Both the position numbers and the translations under genes were made by a program. Source: Brotaphodocola sp003480315 (lineage in GTDB: Bacteria; Bacillota; Clostridia; Lachnospirales; Lachnospiraceae). Taken from it: DNA of 50,574 bases. The stretch lies in assembly GCF_964246085.1 (NCBI RefSeq), contig NZ_CAXTPD010000024.1. One strand, written 5' to 3'. The notes beneath the pieces were generated by a model. It did no database searches. It was given only the letters and a program-made list of their open reading frames with translations, and was not told the origin of the DNA. Shown in pieces: positions 26,491 to 35,227 of the stretch (position 1 is its first letter; the number at the start of each line of letters is the position of its first letter).

Positions 26491-26889
26491 CTATGGTCTC
26501 ACATATTTCGCTGCTTCCAGCACAAACAGTTCTTCTCCGCGTTCTCCGGCTTCCCGAATCACGATCTGAAGATTTTGCATGCCGGTGTCCTGCACGGACT
26601 CTGTCAGGACACCCGTATAGACCGCCGCAGCAGGGTCTTCTGTCTCTTCCCAGTCTGCATTCCAGTAGCGGTCCTGTTTTCCATCCGCGCACTCATCTGA
26701 AAGCTTCCAGAGCTCTGCCTCCGACTGTGCCGCGCTGACAGCATGGTCACGCTCCCAGGCAAGGCGGCTCATCCGGTCTGATTTCGCAAATGCAAGAATG
26801 CAGGTAGATGCGCAGAGCATAAAGAAAAATACGACTACCATCATTTCCATCAGGAAAATGCCGGAGCCGGAACCACTTCGTCTGTTCAT
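26491..26889 (-). CDS. Pseudopilin-like protein with prepilin-type N-terminus
   Basis: A 132-residue protein. MNRRSGSGSG is followed by IFLMEMMVVVFFFML, which fits a type IV prepilin cleavage site: glycine before the cut, hydrophobic residues and glutamate at +5. The ATG at 26889 overlaps the upstream stop as ATGA, so it is translationally coupled; the longer reading from 27003 is an artefact of an open frame. A minor pilin or pseudopilin is the best reading. Confidence 0.68.
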   Translation of the reverse strand: MNRRSGSGSGIFLMEMMVVVFFFMLCASTCILAFAKSDRMSRLAWERDHAVSAAQSEAELWKLSDECADGKQDRYWNADWEETEDPAAAVYTGVLTESVQDTGMQNLQIVIREAGERGEELFVLEAAKYVRP

Positions 26890-27383
26890 TGCCCTGTCAC
26901 CGTCCTTCCACTGCGCAGCGACAGCGTCAGGCTTCCGCCCCCTGTCCCAAGCGTTGTCACATGAAGCAGCTGGCCCTCCTGCGTGATCGTAAGGCCATCG
27001 CACTCGAGGATCTCAAGTCCGTCCGCCAGTCCAAGCCCGCTGTCTTCATAGGTAAACAGTTCCCGGATACTGCCTTCATAATAGTAGATCCAGGTAATGT
27101 AATCGCCGCCCTCTATGCTTTCACGGATTTCAAGAACCGGCTGTCCGTCTTCCGTCCTTACAGCCACTGCCTTATCCGCATCACCCTGGCGTACCTTGTT
27201 GGCCACATACTGGAGTGCTACACTGCCCGTGTAGGTCTGATCCATGCGGCTGCTGATATTTTCGTATACCTTGCTGCCTGCAAGCACCGTAAACAGCGCA
27301 CACATAATGAAGACTAGAAACAGCAGCATGGTAAAGAGCACACTCATGGTCTGCCCGTCATTCCGATTACGGCTGCCATTCAC
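26886..27383 (-). CDS. DUF4860-like pseudopilin-type membrane protein
   Basis: A 165-residue protein with one N-terminal helix (about residues 13-38, SVLFTMLLFLVFIMCALFTV) and an extracellular beta-rich part (DYITWIYYYEGSIRELFTYED). I believe it is a DUF4860 member, a family found in clostridial pilus-like clusters. A GTG at 27392 also opens the frame, but GGAGG is eight bases before the GTG at 27383. It overlaps the preceding gene by 17 bp and is coupled by ATGA to the next. Confidence 0.65.
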   Translation of the reverse strand: MNGSRNRNDGQTMSVLFTMLLFLVFIMCALFTVLAGSKVYENISSRMDQTYTGSVALQYVANKVRQGDADKAVAVRTEDGQPVLEIRESIEGGDYITWIYYYEGSIRELFTYEDSGLGLADGLEILECDGLTITQEGQLLHVTTLGTGGGSLTLSLRSGRTVTGQ

Positions 27384-27711
27384 TGTCTTCACCTCCTTTA
27401 GCAGGGATCACGGTGATATCCGGCATGATATTGGAAGCAAAACCGCTGTAGAACACATTGTAGCGTTCCCGGTCGATCTGGATTCCATAATGCTCCTCCA
27501 GGTATTCCACGCTCGGCGGATAACGCCCTTCAATCGCATAACACTGTACAGAAGCCTGGCGAATCGCCTTGATCAGGGTATCAGAGCCCTCTGACTTTGC
27601 ACGGCCCAGAAAGGAAAACACACCGTTCACAAACAGGCTCATGACCGCGCCGAACACAATCACAGAGGCAATGCATCCGGCCAGGAACCGCTTATCCCAT
27701 TTCTTTTTCAT
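27367..27711 (-). CDS. Small membrane-anchored pseudopilin-like protein
   Basis: A 114-residue protein: basic start (MKKKWDKRFLAG), one hydrophobic helix (about residues 11-34), then a conserved-looking IEGRYPPSVEYLEEHYGI stretch that resembles the region after the helix in type II secretion pseudopilins, where RYP-type motifs occur. No glutamate at +5. GGAGG seven bases upstream selects the ATG at 27711 over 27717. Lies between the PilC/GspF gene and the DUF4860 gene. Confidence 0.65.
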   Translation of the reverse strand: MKKKWDKRFLAGCIASVIVFGAVMSLFVNGVFSFLGRAKSEGSDTLIKAIRQASVQCYAIEGRYPPSVEYLEEHYGIQIDRERYNVFYSGFASNIMPDITVIPAKGGEDSEWQP

Positions 27712-27730
27712 GTTCATCCCTCCGTCAGTC

Positions 27731-28774
27731 TCAGCCTACCCCCGCCAGGATTCCTGCCAGCGGAAGCATAACAGAAAGAAGGATCAGCCCGACTGCCACT
27801 GCCAGGACTGCCACCAGAGTAGGTTCCAGTCTTGCCACCATAGCGTCAATGGAAGCATCTGCCTGCTGTTCATAATCATCTGAAATTTCCTGCAGCACTT
27901 CGTCCATCTTACCGCTTCGCACACCTACTTTGATAAGCTGGATATGAAAGCTGCTGAACAGTCCGGATTCCTTCATGGCCTCATAATAGCCCTCGCCCAG
28001 CTGCAGCTTTTCACTGCAGATATCGATTTTCTCTGCCACCGTGCCATTGTCTACCAGCTCTCTTGCCAGCTCCATACCTTTATCCAGTTCCATACCGCTG
28101 CGAATGGTCAGTGCAAGCACTGCGGTGAAACGGCGGCCGGCAGCTGCCAGCGCTGTCTTGCTGTTTCGTTTCAGCCGTTCCATAAGCTTGTGGGCAATCG
28201 TCAGTTCTTTTCCTGCGCCGGCCGCAATTGCCGCGATCAGGACTGCCACTGCCAGAAGTACAAACACAACCAGGGCTGCACCGCTTAACATGCCGCCAAG
28301 TCTGGAGGACGCCTGGGAAAACGGAGACATCTGTACGCCAAGCTGTGCGTATACCTGCTCAAAAACCGGCATTACGCGGGTGAACAGGACAAACAGTACG
28401 ATCAGAAGCATGCCGACCATCATCACCGGATAGGTAATGGCGTTGCGGATATTTTTCATCATGTAATATTCTTTTTCATAATAATCTGCTAGGGACTCCA
28501 TCATCTGGTCCAGGGTACCACTCTGCTGTCCCAGCTTTGCCATGCGCACCACGTAGGGCGGAAATGCGCCGGTACGTTCCAGGGATTCAAAGAACGGATC
28601 CCCCAGTTCCACATCCTCCCCCATTGTGTGAAGAAGCTTCTTTTCCTCTTCCGTCGGGGCATCCTCTGCCATCAGATAAAGCCCCTCATCTAACGGAACC
28701 GCAGCCTTCAGCAGAATGGATATCTGAAGACAGAATGCCGACAGTTCCCGTCCGGAATAAACTTTCGCTGCCAT
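27731..28774 (-). CDS. Type II secretion/type IV pilus inner-membrane platform protein (GspF/PilC)
   Basis: A 347-residue protein with two T2SSF domains (about residues 10-125 and 210-330), each ending in membrane helices, three in total (ITYPVMMVGMLLIVLFVLF, VVFVLLAVAVLIAAI and the C-terminal LVAVLAVAVGLILLSV). This protein is the platform on which the secretion ATPase acts. GGGGGAGTGAACG sets the start. It heads the small pseudopilin genes and pilT. Confidence 0.9.
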   Translation of the reverse strand: MAAKVYSGRELSAFCLQISILLKAAVPLDEGLYLMAEDAPTEEEKKLLHTMGEDVELGDPFFESLERTGAFPPYVVRMAKLGQQSGTLDQMMESLADYYEKEYYMMKNIRNAITYPVMMVGMLLIVLFVLFTRVMPVFEQVYAQLGVQMSPFSQASSRLGGMLSGAALVVFVLLAVAVLIAAIAAGAGKELTIAHKLMERLKRNSKTALAAAGRRFTAVLALTIRSGMELDKGMELARELVDNGTVAEKIDICSEKLQLGEGYYEAMKESGLFSSFHIQLIKVGVRSGKMDEVLQEISDDYEQQADASIDAMVARLEPTLVAVLAVAVGLILLSVMLPLAGILAGVG

Positions 28775-28797
28775 CGTTCACTCCCCCTCTGCGTGTC

Positions 28798-29820
28798 TTA
28801 ATAGGTATATTTTGCCTGATAATTGGATCCGTTTCCAATGTACTGCTTAATAGACTCACTCTGTCCTCCTGAGGAAGCAAAGGTCGGGTCCATCAGAGAC
28901 CAGTTGTGTCCGTCAAAGTAAATGAAGTTGTCGACCCAGCCTATATTATCGATGTAGACATTGACCCATGCGTGATACAGCCCGCCGCTGTAGCCGATAA
29001 CCAGCTTGGTCGGTATATCCTGAGAACGCAGCATTGCCGTCATCAGAGCTGCATAGTCAAAGCATATGCCTGTTTTCTGAGCCAGCACCTGGTCCACATT
29101 CGGAAGATAACCGCTCTGTACCGAAGCGGCCTTGGCAGTGTCGTAGGTAATGTTGTTGATCACATAATTGTATACATTGGTGACCACGCCGATCTCGTCT
29201 GCCGCAGAAGCCGCCAGCTCCGCGCCCTTGTTTACCGCAGCACTTCCGTTTGAAAAGTTTACATACTGGTTCGGAGTTAAGAACGGCGCGAATTCATCCG
29301 CCAGGCTGACCGATATATTCTGACTCATGACCTGGGCGTATTGGTTTCCGCTGACATTCTCAAAAATCTTGATGCTGTAGGTTCCGTTACCCTCTGTGAA
29401 CGGAAACACCTCATAAGCATTCCGGGCATTCAGGTCGTAGGTATATGTGGTAGACTTGGCAATCTGGATCTTGATGCGGCTCTGTCCGCCGGTATACTTG
29501 ATCATGACATAGCCATTGGAGGTATTGGAAGCATCGATCGTGGCACGGCCATTGCCATATGTCACACTGCCGCTTGCCACCGGGGTACGCACATCACTGC
29601 CGGCCGGCTTCTGATAAAGCGGTACTGCCTCATCCTCAATGACTGCCAGTGTCTCTGCCGAATCCTCCACTCTCAAAGTTTCTGCTGCTTCCGAAGCGGA
29701 AGTTTCCTGCACCTCTGCAGAATGCCCTGTACCCGCCGGGGCACTGTTTCCTGTGCACCCGTAAAGCACTGCCGATGCCAGAAGCACCGCAGTACTGGTC
29801 CTGATGCTTTTTTTCTTCAT
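28798..29820 (-). CDS. Transglutaminase-domain lipoprotein
   Basis: A 340-residue lipoprotein. The signal peptide ends in a lipobox, SAVLYGC, with lipid-modified cysteine near residue 22. After a low-complexity linker and a beta-rich middle, the transglutaminase-like core carries the catalytic triad: KTGICFDYAALM (Cys), GLYHAWVNVYID (His) and SLMDPTF (Asp). Such proteins act as cysteine proteases or cross-linkers on the cell surface. GGAAG nine bases upstream favours the ATG at 29820. It is 23 bp before the PilC/GspF gene and may process or anchor pilus components. Confidence 0.85.
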   Translation of the reverse strand: MKKKSIRTSTAVLLASAVLYGCTGNSAPAGTGHSAEVQETSASEAAETLRVEDSAETLAVIEDEAVPLYQKPAGSDVRTPVASGSVTYGNGRATIDASNTSNGYVMIKYTGGQSRIKIQIAKSTTYTYDLNARNAYEVFPFTEGNGTYSIKIFENVSGNQYAQVMSQNISVSLADEFAPFLTPNQYVNFSNGSAAVNKGAELAASAADEIGVVTNVYNYVINNITYDTAKAASVQSGYLPNVDQVLAQKTGICFDYAALMTAMLRSQDIPTKLVIGYSGGLYHAWVNVYIDNIGWVDNFIYFDGHNWSLMDPTFASSGGQSESIKQYIGNGSNYQAKYTY

Positions 29821-29851
29821 CACAAACATCTTCCTTTCCGGACTCCGGTTC

Positions 29852-30592
29852 TCAGCTCAGGCGCTGTCTCACAATCTCGTAAGCCAGCACACCGGCTGCC
29901 ACCGAAGCATTTAAGGAGTCAATATCACCTTTCATCGGAATGGATGCGATCATGTCACATTTTTCCCGGATCAGTTTGCCGACTCCGTTTCCTTCGTTTC
30001 CAATGACCAGACCGATCGGTCCCTTCAGATTCAGACGGTACATGACTTCACCGCCCATATCCGCGCAGACAAACCAGAGTCCGCGTTTCTTTAAATCTTC
30101 AATGGTCTGGGCCAGGTTCGTAACCTTTGCCACAGGTGTATAATTCAAAGCACCTGCGGAGGTCTTTGCTACTGTAGCGGTAAGACCTGCTGCCCGATGC
30201 TTCGGGATGATGACACCATGTGCGCCTGCCAGGTTCGCCGTACGGATGATGGCCCCAAGATTATGCGGATCCTCAATGCCATCCAGCAGGAAGATAAACG
30301 GCGGTTCGCCCTTCTCCTCTGCTGCCTTTAAGATATCCTCCACCTCTGCGTACTCATAAGCCGCGGCATGGGCAATGACACCCTGATGCTTTCCGGTCTC
30401 GGACATCTGGTCCAGACGCTCTCTCGGCACAAAGCTGATGATGGTGTCTGCTTTTCTTGCTTCGCGGACAATGCTCTGGATGGGGCCATCCTTGCAGCCG
30501 TCCTGCACAAACAGCTTGTCAATGGTCTTTCCGGAACGGAATGCCTCCAATACGGCATTCCTTCCTTCTATAGTCAGTTCTTCATATCTCAT
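29852..30592 (-). CDS. rlmB: 23S rRNA (guanosine-2'-O-)-methyltransferase, RlmB/TrmH family
   Basis: A 246-residue SPOUT methyltransferase with an N-terminal substrate-binding domain (IEGRNAVLEAFRSG) and the knotted C-terminal domain with LLDGIEDPHNLGAIIRTAN, VIGNEGNGVGKLI and IPMKGDIDSLNASVAAGVLAYE, the three family motifs. Its start overlaps the mrnC stop as ATGA. The cysS-mrnC-rlmB order is widely conserved in Firmicutes, which supports the identification. Confidence 0.93.
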   Translation of the reverse strand: MRYEELTIEGRNAVLEAFRSGKTIDKLFVQDGCKDGPIQSIVREARKADTIISFVPRERLDQMSETGKHQGVIAHAAAYEYAEVEDILKAAEEKGEPPFIFLLDGIEDPHNLGAIIRTANLAGAHGVIIPKHRAAGLTATVAKTSAGALNYTPVAKVTNLAQTIEDLKKRGLWFVCADMGGEVMYRLNLKGPIGLVIGNEGNGVGKLIREKCDMIASIPMKGDIDSLNASVAAGVLAYEIVRQRLS

Positions 30593-31029
30593 GAAAGTTC
30601 TCCAATCTTTTCGAGTCCGTCCCGGATCAGCTCCAGAAGACGGTTATGCTGTGCCTGCAGGTACAGATACCCTATCAGAGCTTCAAAGCCGGTAGCCATG
30701 CGGTAATCGATCATGGTAGCATGCTTGGCCGTAGTCGCGGACTTTGCGTTTCTTCCGCGTTTGTATACAGCCAGTTCCTCCTCCGTCAGATCATCCTGGA
30801 TTGCTTTGATGATGTTGGCCTGGGTCTCTGCTTTTACCAGGCTGGCACTCTTTTTATGCATCTTGTTGACCTGCATGCTGCCGTGGTTGATGACCTTCGT
30901 ACGGATCAGCAGCTCATAGACTGCGTCTCCGATGTAGGCAAGTACTAACGGCGAGTAGGTCCGCGGATCCACCGTTTCCAGCTTCAGCGCCTTTGCGATG
31001 GCCTCCTCGATTTTTATGCTCTCTTCCAT
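30589..31029 (-). CDS. mrnC: Mini-ribonuclease III
   Basis: A 146-residue RNase III catalytic domain without the double-stranded RNA-binding domain. PLVLAYIGDAVYELLIR near residue 27 carries the signature metal-binding aspartate. Mini-III matures 23S rRNA ends in Firmicutes. Its start overlaps the cysS end by 16 bp, and it is coupled to rlmB by ATGA. Confidence 0.93.
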   Translation of the reverse strand: MEESIKIEEAIAKALKLETVDPRTYSPLVLAYIGDAVYELLIRTKVINHGSMQVNKMHKKSASLVKAETQANIIKAIQDDLTEEELAVYKRGRNAKSATTAKHATMIDYRMATGFEALIGYLYLQAQHNRLLELIRDGLEKIGELS

Positions 31030-32423
31030 TTTACACCCTCTCTGGTATCTTCCAGCACGATGCCCATATCCAGAAGTTTCTGGCGGATCTCGTCGGCCAG
31101 GGCAAAATTCTTTTCTTTTCTCGCCTGCTGTCTTGCAGCGATCAGCTCCTCAACCTCACTGTCAAGCACCTCCGCCTTGCGCTCTGTGATGATACCAAGA
31201 ACATCGGAAAGTTTTGCGATGGTTCCTGCAAGCAGTTCTGCATATGCCCTGGTGCTCTCCTCATTTGCTGTGCTGTTGGCCAGCTTTACCAGCTCAAAGA
31301 TCGCGGAAACAGCATCTGCGGTATTGAAGTCATCGTCCATAGCTGCCTCGAATTTTGCGACCAGCTCGTCCACGTTCTTCTTATTCTCCTGCTCTTCCTC
31401 AGTCAGCGCGTCGCCGGACACTTTGTTAAGAAGCTCTTTTAAGCGTTCTGCGCAGGTGATGATGCGCTCCAGTCCGTTTTTGGAAGCCTCCATAAGCTCT
31501 GCGCTGAAGTTGATCGGGCTGCGGTAATGTGCACTCAGCATGAAGAAGCGCAGCACCTGCAGATCATATTTCTCACCGATTTCACGGACGGTAAAGAAAT
31601 TTCCGAGGGATTTGGACATCTTCTTGTTGTCGATATTTAAGAAGCCGTTGTGCATCCAGTAATTTGCGAAGGTCTTACCGTTGGCTGCCTCAGACTGTGC
31701 GATCTCATTCTCGTGATGCGGGAAGATAAGATCCTCACCGCCTGCATGGATATCGATCTGCTCACCCAGGTATTTCTTGGACATGACAGAACACTCAATA
31801 TGCCAGCCCGGACGACCCTGGCACCACGGGGACTCCCAGTACGGCTCGCCCTCTTTTTTCGGCTTCCAGAGAACAAAATCGGACGGATCCTCCTTGTTTT
31901 CCTCACCGGTTACCTTCAGTTCACGAAAGCCTGACATCATTTCATCCAGGTTCTTGTGGGAAAGCTTACCATAGCCCTTGAAGGATTTTGTACGGAAATA
32001 TACCGTACCGTCTGCTGCCACATAAGCATGTCCCTTGTCGATGAGGATCTGGATCATCTCCAGCATGCCGCCGATCTCCTGGGTTGCCTGTGGATGGGTG
32101 GTAGCCGGTTTTACGTTCATGTCGGCCATATCTTTTTTGCACTCTGCAATGTAGCGCTGGGAAATGGTGTCTGCATCTACCCCTTCCTCGATGGCTTTCT
32201 TGATGATCTTGTCATCCACGTCGGTGAAGTTGGAAACGTAATTAACATCGTAGCCTTTATACTCAAAGTAACGGCGAACCGTATCAAAAATGATCATCGG
32301 ACGCGCGTTTCCGATATGGATGAAGTTGTACACAGTCGGGCCGCATACATACATCTTTACCTTTCCCGGCTCTAACGGCACAAATTCTTCTTTTCTTCTG
32401 GTCAGTGTATTAAAAATCTTCAT
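31014..32423 (-). CDS. cysS: Cysteinyl-tRNA synthetase
   Basis: A 469-residue class I synthetase. MYVCGPTVYNFIHIGNARP carries the first zinc ligand and the HIGH motif; WHIECSVM and the following HHENE supply further zinc ligands; KKMSKSLGNF is the KMSKS loop. The open frame extends to 32621, but GGAGGAATAAC before the ATG at 32423 and the family start (MKIFNTLTR) fix this start. Confidence 0.97.
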   Translation of the reverse strand: MKIFNTLTRRKEEFVPLEPGKVKMYVCGPTVYNFIHIGNARPMIIFDTVRRYFEYKGYDVNYVSNFTDVDDKIIKKAIEEGVDADTISQRYIAECKKDMADMNVKPATTHPQATQEIGGMLEMIQILIDKGHAYVAADGTVYFRTKSFKGYGKLSHKNLDEMMSGFRELKVTGEENKEDPSDFVLWKPKKEGEPYWESPWCQGRPGWHIECSVMSKKYLGEQIDIHAGGEDLIFPHHENEIAQSEAANGKTFANYWMHNGFLNIDNKKMSKSLGNFFTVREIGEKYDLQVLRFFMLSAHYRSPINFSAELMEASKNGLERIITCAERLKELLNKVSGDALTEEEQENKKNVDELVAKFEAAMDDDFNTADAVSAIFELVKLANSTANEESTRAYAELLAGTIAKLSDVLGIITERKAEVLDSEVEELIAARQQARKEKNFALADEIRQKLLDMGIVLEDTREGVKWKRA

Positions 32424-32469
32424 GTTATTCCTCCTTGTATTCCCCCCGTTCAGGGCTGTTTTCTTTCCT

Positions 32470-33045
32470 TTATGATTCTGCGTTTTTGCTGCCGCAACAC
32501 CCCGGGCAGCCGCCGCAGCCGCCGCTGTAGGCGTCATCCCGGTACGCCATGCGGTCATCTGCCGCAAAGTCGCGCATGTGGGAAAGCAGGGTGATAGCCT
32601 GGGAAGAAATGCCCTCACCACTTCCGGTGAAGCCCAGCCCCTCCTCCGTAGTTGCCTTGACGCTCACCTGGTTTAACTCCAGATGCAGTGCCCCGGCAAT
32701 ATTTTCTGCCATCTGCGGCCGGTACGCCGCAAGCTTTGGCCGCTGGGCAATGATCGTGGCATCAATGTTCTCAATGACGTAACCCTCTGCCTCCAGAAGT
32801 GCTCCGACTTCCTTTAAGAGGGCTATGCTGGATATTCCTTTATATTTTGGATCGGTATCCGGAAAATGCTGGCCGATATCTCCCAGCGCGGCTGCTCCCA
32901 GAAGGGCGTCCATAACTGCATGAACTAATACATCCGCGTCGGAATGCCCCAGAAGACCCTTCTCATAAGGGACGGTAACTCCGCCCAGGATCAGATCACG
33001 TCCTTCTACCAGCTTATGGACATCGTATCCCTGTCCGATTCGCAT
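32470..33045 (-). CDS. ispF: 2-C-methyl-D-erythritol 2,4-cyclodiphosphate synthase with cysteine-rich tail
   Basis: A 191-residue MEP-pathway enzyme making the cyclic diphosphate intermediate of isoprenoids. GQGYDVHKL and LLGHSDADVLVHAVMDALLG hold the zinc and substrate residues. The normal protein ends near residue 157; here about 34 extra residues follow, including CGGCPGCCGSK, a glycine/cysteine cluster that could bind metal. ATG at 33045 is the family start (MRIGQGYDVHK) and has AGGAGAGAAC upstream. It sits between a DAG-kinase-like gene and cysS. Confidence 0.93.
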   Translation of the reverse strand: MRIGQGYDVHKLVEGRDLILGGVTVPYEKGLLGHSDADVLVHAVMDALLGAAALGDIGQHFPDTDPKYKGISSIALLKEVGALLEAEGYVIENIDATIIAQRPKLAAYRPQMAENIAGALHLELNQVSVKATTEEGLGFTGSGEGISSQAITLLSHMRDFAADDRMAYRDDAYSGGCGGCPGCCGSKNAES

Positions 33046-33068
33046 AATTGTTCTCTCCTTTATTAAGA

Positions 33069-33995
33069 TCATTGCAGGATCATGCGGAGCTTTTTCTTGA
33101 CACAGCGTACCCGCACTTCCTCCTGACAAAAACAGTTTTCTCCGTCCGCATGGACCGGCATCGGCTGGTCCACATGGATCACAGCCTCTTTGCAGCGATA
33201 AAAATGCACACCGCGCCGTCTGCCAAGATGTCCCCTGTAGGCATCAAACAAAACAGGGAACAGCCGAAGCTTGGAAGCTGTATGTGCCACGCAAAGCTCC
33301 AGTTCTCCATCATCACACACCGCCCTGGGAGCAAACAGGAAACCTCCGCCCTCACTGCCGTGATTATGCACGGAAACAAAATAAATATGGTTAAATTCTA
33401 TACGCCGGACTCCGTCCAGGATCAGGTACCCACGCGAGGCCTTTGCGGTTACAAGCTGTTTGAGTCCCGCCAGGACATAACGTCCTCTTCCGGGGATCTG
33501 TCGCAGACCTCCTCTTCCGTTCTTATCCAGAAGACGGTGGCAGACTGCAGCATCAAACCCAATACCACTGCTGACCATAAAGCGGCTGTAAACCGGTTCC
33601 TCATCCTCATAAGAAAGGATACCGTAATCCACCCTGCAGATCTCCGCAGGATTCAGGATTCGTTTCAGACACTTTCCGGGCTTTCCCGACAGCTTCAGCC
33701 CACGGGCCAGGTCATTGCCGTAACCAGTAGGAATATAGCCAAACGTCAGACGTTCACTGATGGCAAGGCCGTTCAGGACTTCGTTCACGGTGCCGTCTCC
33801 CCCCACTGCCACGATCGTTGCCGGCTCCTGCATGTCTGCAGTCAGCGCAGCCGCTATACGTCTGGCATCGCCGGGTTCTTCCGTCTGGTAGGCCTCATAC
33901 CGGATTCCGGATCTGATGATCTGGCGTTCCAGTTTTCTCCATATTTTTTCTCCCCGCCCGCCATGGGCGTTCGGGTTTACGATAAAATAGTACAT
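33069..33995 (-). CDS. Diacylglycerol kinase family lipid kinase (YegS/DgkB type)
   Basis: A 308-residue soluble lipid kinase. FIVNPNAHGGRG opens the catalytic domain, IVAVGGDGTVNEVLNG is the nucleotide-binding GGDGT motif near residue 60, and PTGYGNDLARGL follows. These enzymes phosphorylate diacylglycerol or related lipids to recycle phospholipid precursors. GGGAGGTGCCC before ATG at 33995 decides the start over 34022. First gene of the ispF-cysS-mrnC-rlmB run. Confidence 0.9.
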   Translation of the reverse strand: MYYFIVNPNAHGGRGEKIWRKLERQIIRSGIRYEAYQTEEPGDARRIAAALTADMQEPATIVAVGGDGTVNEVLNGLAISERLTFGYIPTGYGNDLARGLKLSGKPGKCLKRILNPAEICRVDYGILSYEDEEPVYSRFMVSSGIGFDAAVCHRLLDKNGRGGLRQIPGRGRYVLAGLKQLVTAKASRGYLILDGVRRIEFNHIYFVSVHNHGSEGGGFLFAPRAVCDDGELELCVAHTASKLRLFPVLFDAYRGHLGRRRGVHFYRCKEAVIHVDQPMPVHADGENCFCQEEVRVRCVKKKLRMILQ

Positions 33996-34118
33996 GGGCA
34001 CCTCCCGCATTTGTAACTGCAAAGCAGTTACCCATACATTATTACCTATAAGTATATCATAAAACCCAAAAATCTCCTACGGAATTTTGTATAAAAATAG
34101 ATTCAATTCCGACAATCA

Positions 34119-34148
34119 AAAAAGAATGTGCCTTGGCACATTCTTTTT
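34119..34148 (-). terminator. Terminator of the PAP2 gene
   Basis: Perfect 14-bp palindromic arms, AAAAAGAATGTGCC and its complement, around a two-base loop (TT), leaving a T-run on both strands; it lies about 10 bp beyond the PAP2 gene end. Confidence 0.85.
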
Positions 34149-34158
34149 CATTTATTTT

Positions 34159-34815
34159 TTAACCAGTAACCTTCTGTCTTTCCGCTCTATGGCTAAGTAC
34201 ATAGGCATTGCCATATACAAACTGGTACATGACGTAAGCCAGCACCATGGCACCGGTGACATCGACCACCGAATGCTGTTTCAAAAATACAGTGGACATG
34301 CAGATAGCCACCATGATGATAAATGAGCTCCGGCGGACCCATTTGTGATTTCTCAGGCGTTCGCTGTTCATAACACTGATATGGACCCCTAACGAATTAT
34401 ATACATGAATGCTTGGAAATACATTGGCCGGTGTATCACTGTTATGGATCATCTGTACCAGATAGCAGAAAACATTCTTGTTCGGATCCACCTCCACACG
34501 CAGGTCTGTGCCATTCGGATAGAAGGTGCAGATCATCATGCTGATGGTCATACCGATAAACAGGAAGGTACACAACCGGAAATAATCCTGCTTATCTGTA
34601 AAAAAGAAATACAGAACTGCGCCGGAAACATAAAAAAACCAGATCATGTAAGGAACGATAAAGTACTCACTAAACGGAATCACATCGTCCAATGCCACAT
34701 GCATGATCTTGTAATTGTCCGTAATCACGCTCTCCAGCCAGAAGAAATATGGAAGATACAAAAGAATGTAGCCGCAGACCCAGATATGTCCGTATTTTTT
34801 TAACAGTTTCTTCAC
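34159..34815 (-). CDS. PAP2-superfamily membrane phosphatase/transferase
   Basis: A 218-residue protein with six hydrophobic segments. NVFPSIHVYNSL matches the second PAP2 motif (PSxH), and STVFLKQHSVVDVTGA the third (SxxxxxHxxxD). The first motif (KxxxxxxRP) is not evident, as in the inositol-phosphorylceramide-synthase-like branch. It may dephosphorylate or exchange headgroups on membrane lipids, consistent with a nearby lipid kinase. The start codon is GTG with AGGA seven bases upstream. Confidence 0.82.
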   Translation of the reverse strand: MKKLLKKYGHIWVCGYILLYLPYFFWLESVITDNYKIMHVALDDVIPFSEYFIVPYMIWFFYVSGAVLYFFFTDKQDYFRLCTFLFIGMTISMMICTFYPNGTDLRVEVDPNKNVFCYLVQMIHNSDTPANVFPSIHVYNSLGVHISVMNSERLRNHKWVRRSSFIIMVAICMSTVFLKQHSVVDVTGAMVLAYVMYQFVYGNAYVLSHRAERQKVTG

Positions 34816-34924
34816 TTGACTTTCCTTTCAAAACGTTTCATTCAGCTTTTTCGGATTATAACACACTCATTTTCAGGTTACAAGGGATTTTAGAAAAATT
34901 TAGTATATAAAAACAGATTCAGGA

Positions 34925-34958
34925 AAACAAAAAGAAGTTCCGGAAAATCCAGAACTTC
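34925..34958 (-). terminator. Terminator of the tRNA-Val/tRNA-Met transcript
   Basis: GAAGTTCYGG arms with a five-base loop, followed on the minus strand by TTTTTGTTTT, eight bases beyond the tRNA-Met end. Confidence 0.88.
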
Positions 34959-34966
34959 AGTTAAAG

Positions 34967-35040
34967 TAGCGGAAGGGAGATTTGAACTCTCGACACCACG
35001 GGTATGAACCGTGTGCTCTAGCCAACTGAGCTATTCCGCC
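34967..35040 (-). tRNA. tRNA-Met (anticodon CAU)
   Basis: A 74-nt cloverleaf: acceptor GGCGGAA/TTCCGCT, D-stem GCTC/GAGC, anticodon stem CACGG/CCGTG with loop TTCATAC, T-loop TTCAAAT. One T-stem pair (A-C) is mismatched. CAU could also belong to an isoleucine tRNA modified by lysidine; sequence alone does not settle this, though elongator Met is more likely. Confidence 0.88.
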
Positions 35041-35054
35041 ATATTCGGTTTATA

Positions 35055-35127
35055 TGGGGCCTATAGGGCTCGAACCTATGACCCTCTGCTTGTAAGGCAG
35101 ATGCTCTCCCAGCTGAGCTAAGACCCC
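35055..35127 (-). tRNA. tRNA-Val (anticodon UAC)
   Basis: A 73-nt cloverleaf: acceptor GGGGTCT/AGGCCCC, D-stem GCTC/GAGC, anticodon stem TCTGC/GCAGA with loop CTTACAA, T-stem ATAGG/CCTAT with loop TTCGAGC. It is first in a two-tRNA transcript, 14 bp before tRNA-Met. Confidence 0.95.
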
Positions 35128-35167
35128 ATATTACGTCTCAAGATGTCTCACTTGCGACTGCTCCGAT

Positions 35168-35196
35168 AGTTTACCTTGTTTTTTCCGATATGTCAA
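35168..35196 (-). promoter_or_regulatory. Promoter of the tRNA-Val/tRNA-Met operon
   Basis: Minus-strand TTGACA (35191-35196) and TAAACT (35168-35173) with a 17-bp spacer, about 40 bp upstream of tRNA-Val. Confidence 0.87.
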
Positions 35197-35227
35197 GCAT
35201 TATTTTACATTTCTTTCTATTTTTTGC

